Shown here: positions 63,988 to 64,000 of the stretch, in pieces
Layout: every line of letters starts with the position of its first letter
Position numbering within the stretch: the stretch's first letter is position 1
Assembly: GCA_964528575.1 (NCBI GenBank)
Contig: CAZGTQ010000270.1
Location: 13,537 to 77,536, forward strand
Source: CAZGTQ01 sp964528575
Lineage (GTDB): Bacteria > Planctomycetota > UBA1135 > GCA-002686595
Reading direction: 5' to 3'
Length of the DNA stretch: 64,000 bases
The notes under the pieces: model-generated
Told to the model about the DNA's origin: nothing
Databases searched by the model: none
Seen by the model: only the letters and a program-made list of their open reading frames with translations
Program-made: the position numbers and the translations under genes

Positions 63988-64000
63988 GTGCCGCGGGGTA

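Overview
This is a very GC-rich, gene-dense window that reads as chromosomal DNA of a member of the Planctomycetota. The inference rests on gene content: a giant secreted protein that joins a PVC-type dehydrogenase, a CxxCH haem domain and a ThuA domain; several ECF-type sigma factors next to transmembrane Ser/Thr kinases with TPR tails; and many large secreted beta-helix or beta-propeller proteins that share a C-terminal module. No species is assigned. No rRNA, tRNA, CRISPR array, phage or transposase was recognised.

Layout. 2-4213 is the 3' part of a repetitive beta-helix surface protein. 4296-6299 is an isoaspartyl methyltransferase fused to an erythromycin-esterase domain. 6318-7173 (minus) holds three small genes, one DUF6504-like, and 7351-9300 is FtsH. 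9319-13649 (minus) is an RND pump with its adaptor, divergent from an ECF-type sigma factor (13758). 14473-22802 carries, on one strand, an isochorismatase-type hydrolase, a secreted amidohydrolase, an SDR, an alginate-export-like outer-membrane barrel, a kinase-TPR protein and a chloroperoxidase-type hydrolase. It looks like a small-molecule catabolism cassette with a sensor kinase inside it. 22978-25338 (minus) is a five-domain secreted fusion (DJ-1/PfpI, TPR, redoxin, metal-binding ribbon, intradiol-dioxygenase-like).

25413-28345 is a kinase-sigma pair joined by a GTGA overlap. 34467-37312 (minus) is a sigma-kinase pair joined the same way but in the opposite gene order, and it is divergent from a secreted beta-helix gene (37437). 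Around and between them lie secreted proteins (28822-32580, 37437-41728), a nucleotidyltransferase, a META-domain lipoprotein and a GlsB-type membrane protein.

42123-44110 holds a convergent DEAD-box helicase and glycine-rich RRM protein with a strong hairpin between them. Then come Glu/Leu dehydrogenase, a secreted protein with a tiny CTG-start gene overlapping its end, MscL with a C-terminal zinc ribbon, a choice-of-anchor-B-type secreted protein, an NHL propeller, and a YqjE/YqjD-like membrane pair. After these are a TPR protein with a degenerate esterase domain, a membrane-anchored unknown, gluconokinase and a DUF3817 protein. The window ends with the 1946-residue SGNH / dehydrogenase / HEAT / PA14 / cupredoxin / cytochrome c / ThuA protein.

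The most unusual content is the pair of giant domain fusions, the coupled kinase-sigma modules with a possible common promoter word, and the C-terminal module ending in SNA(V/I) that several unrelated secreted proteins share.
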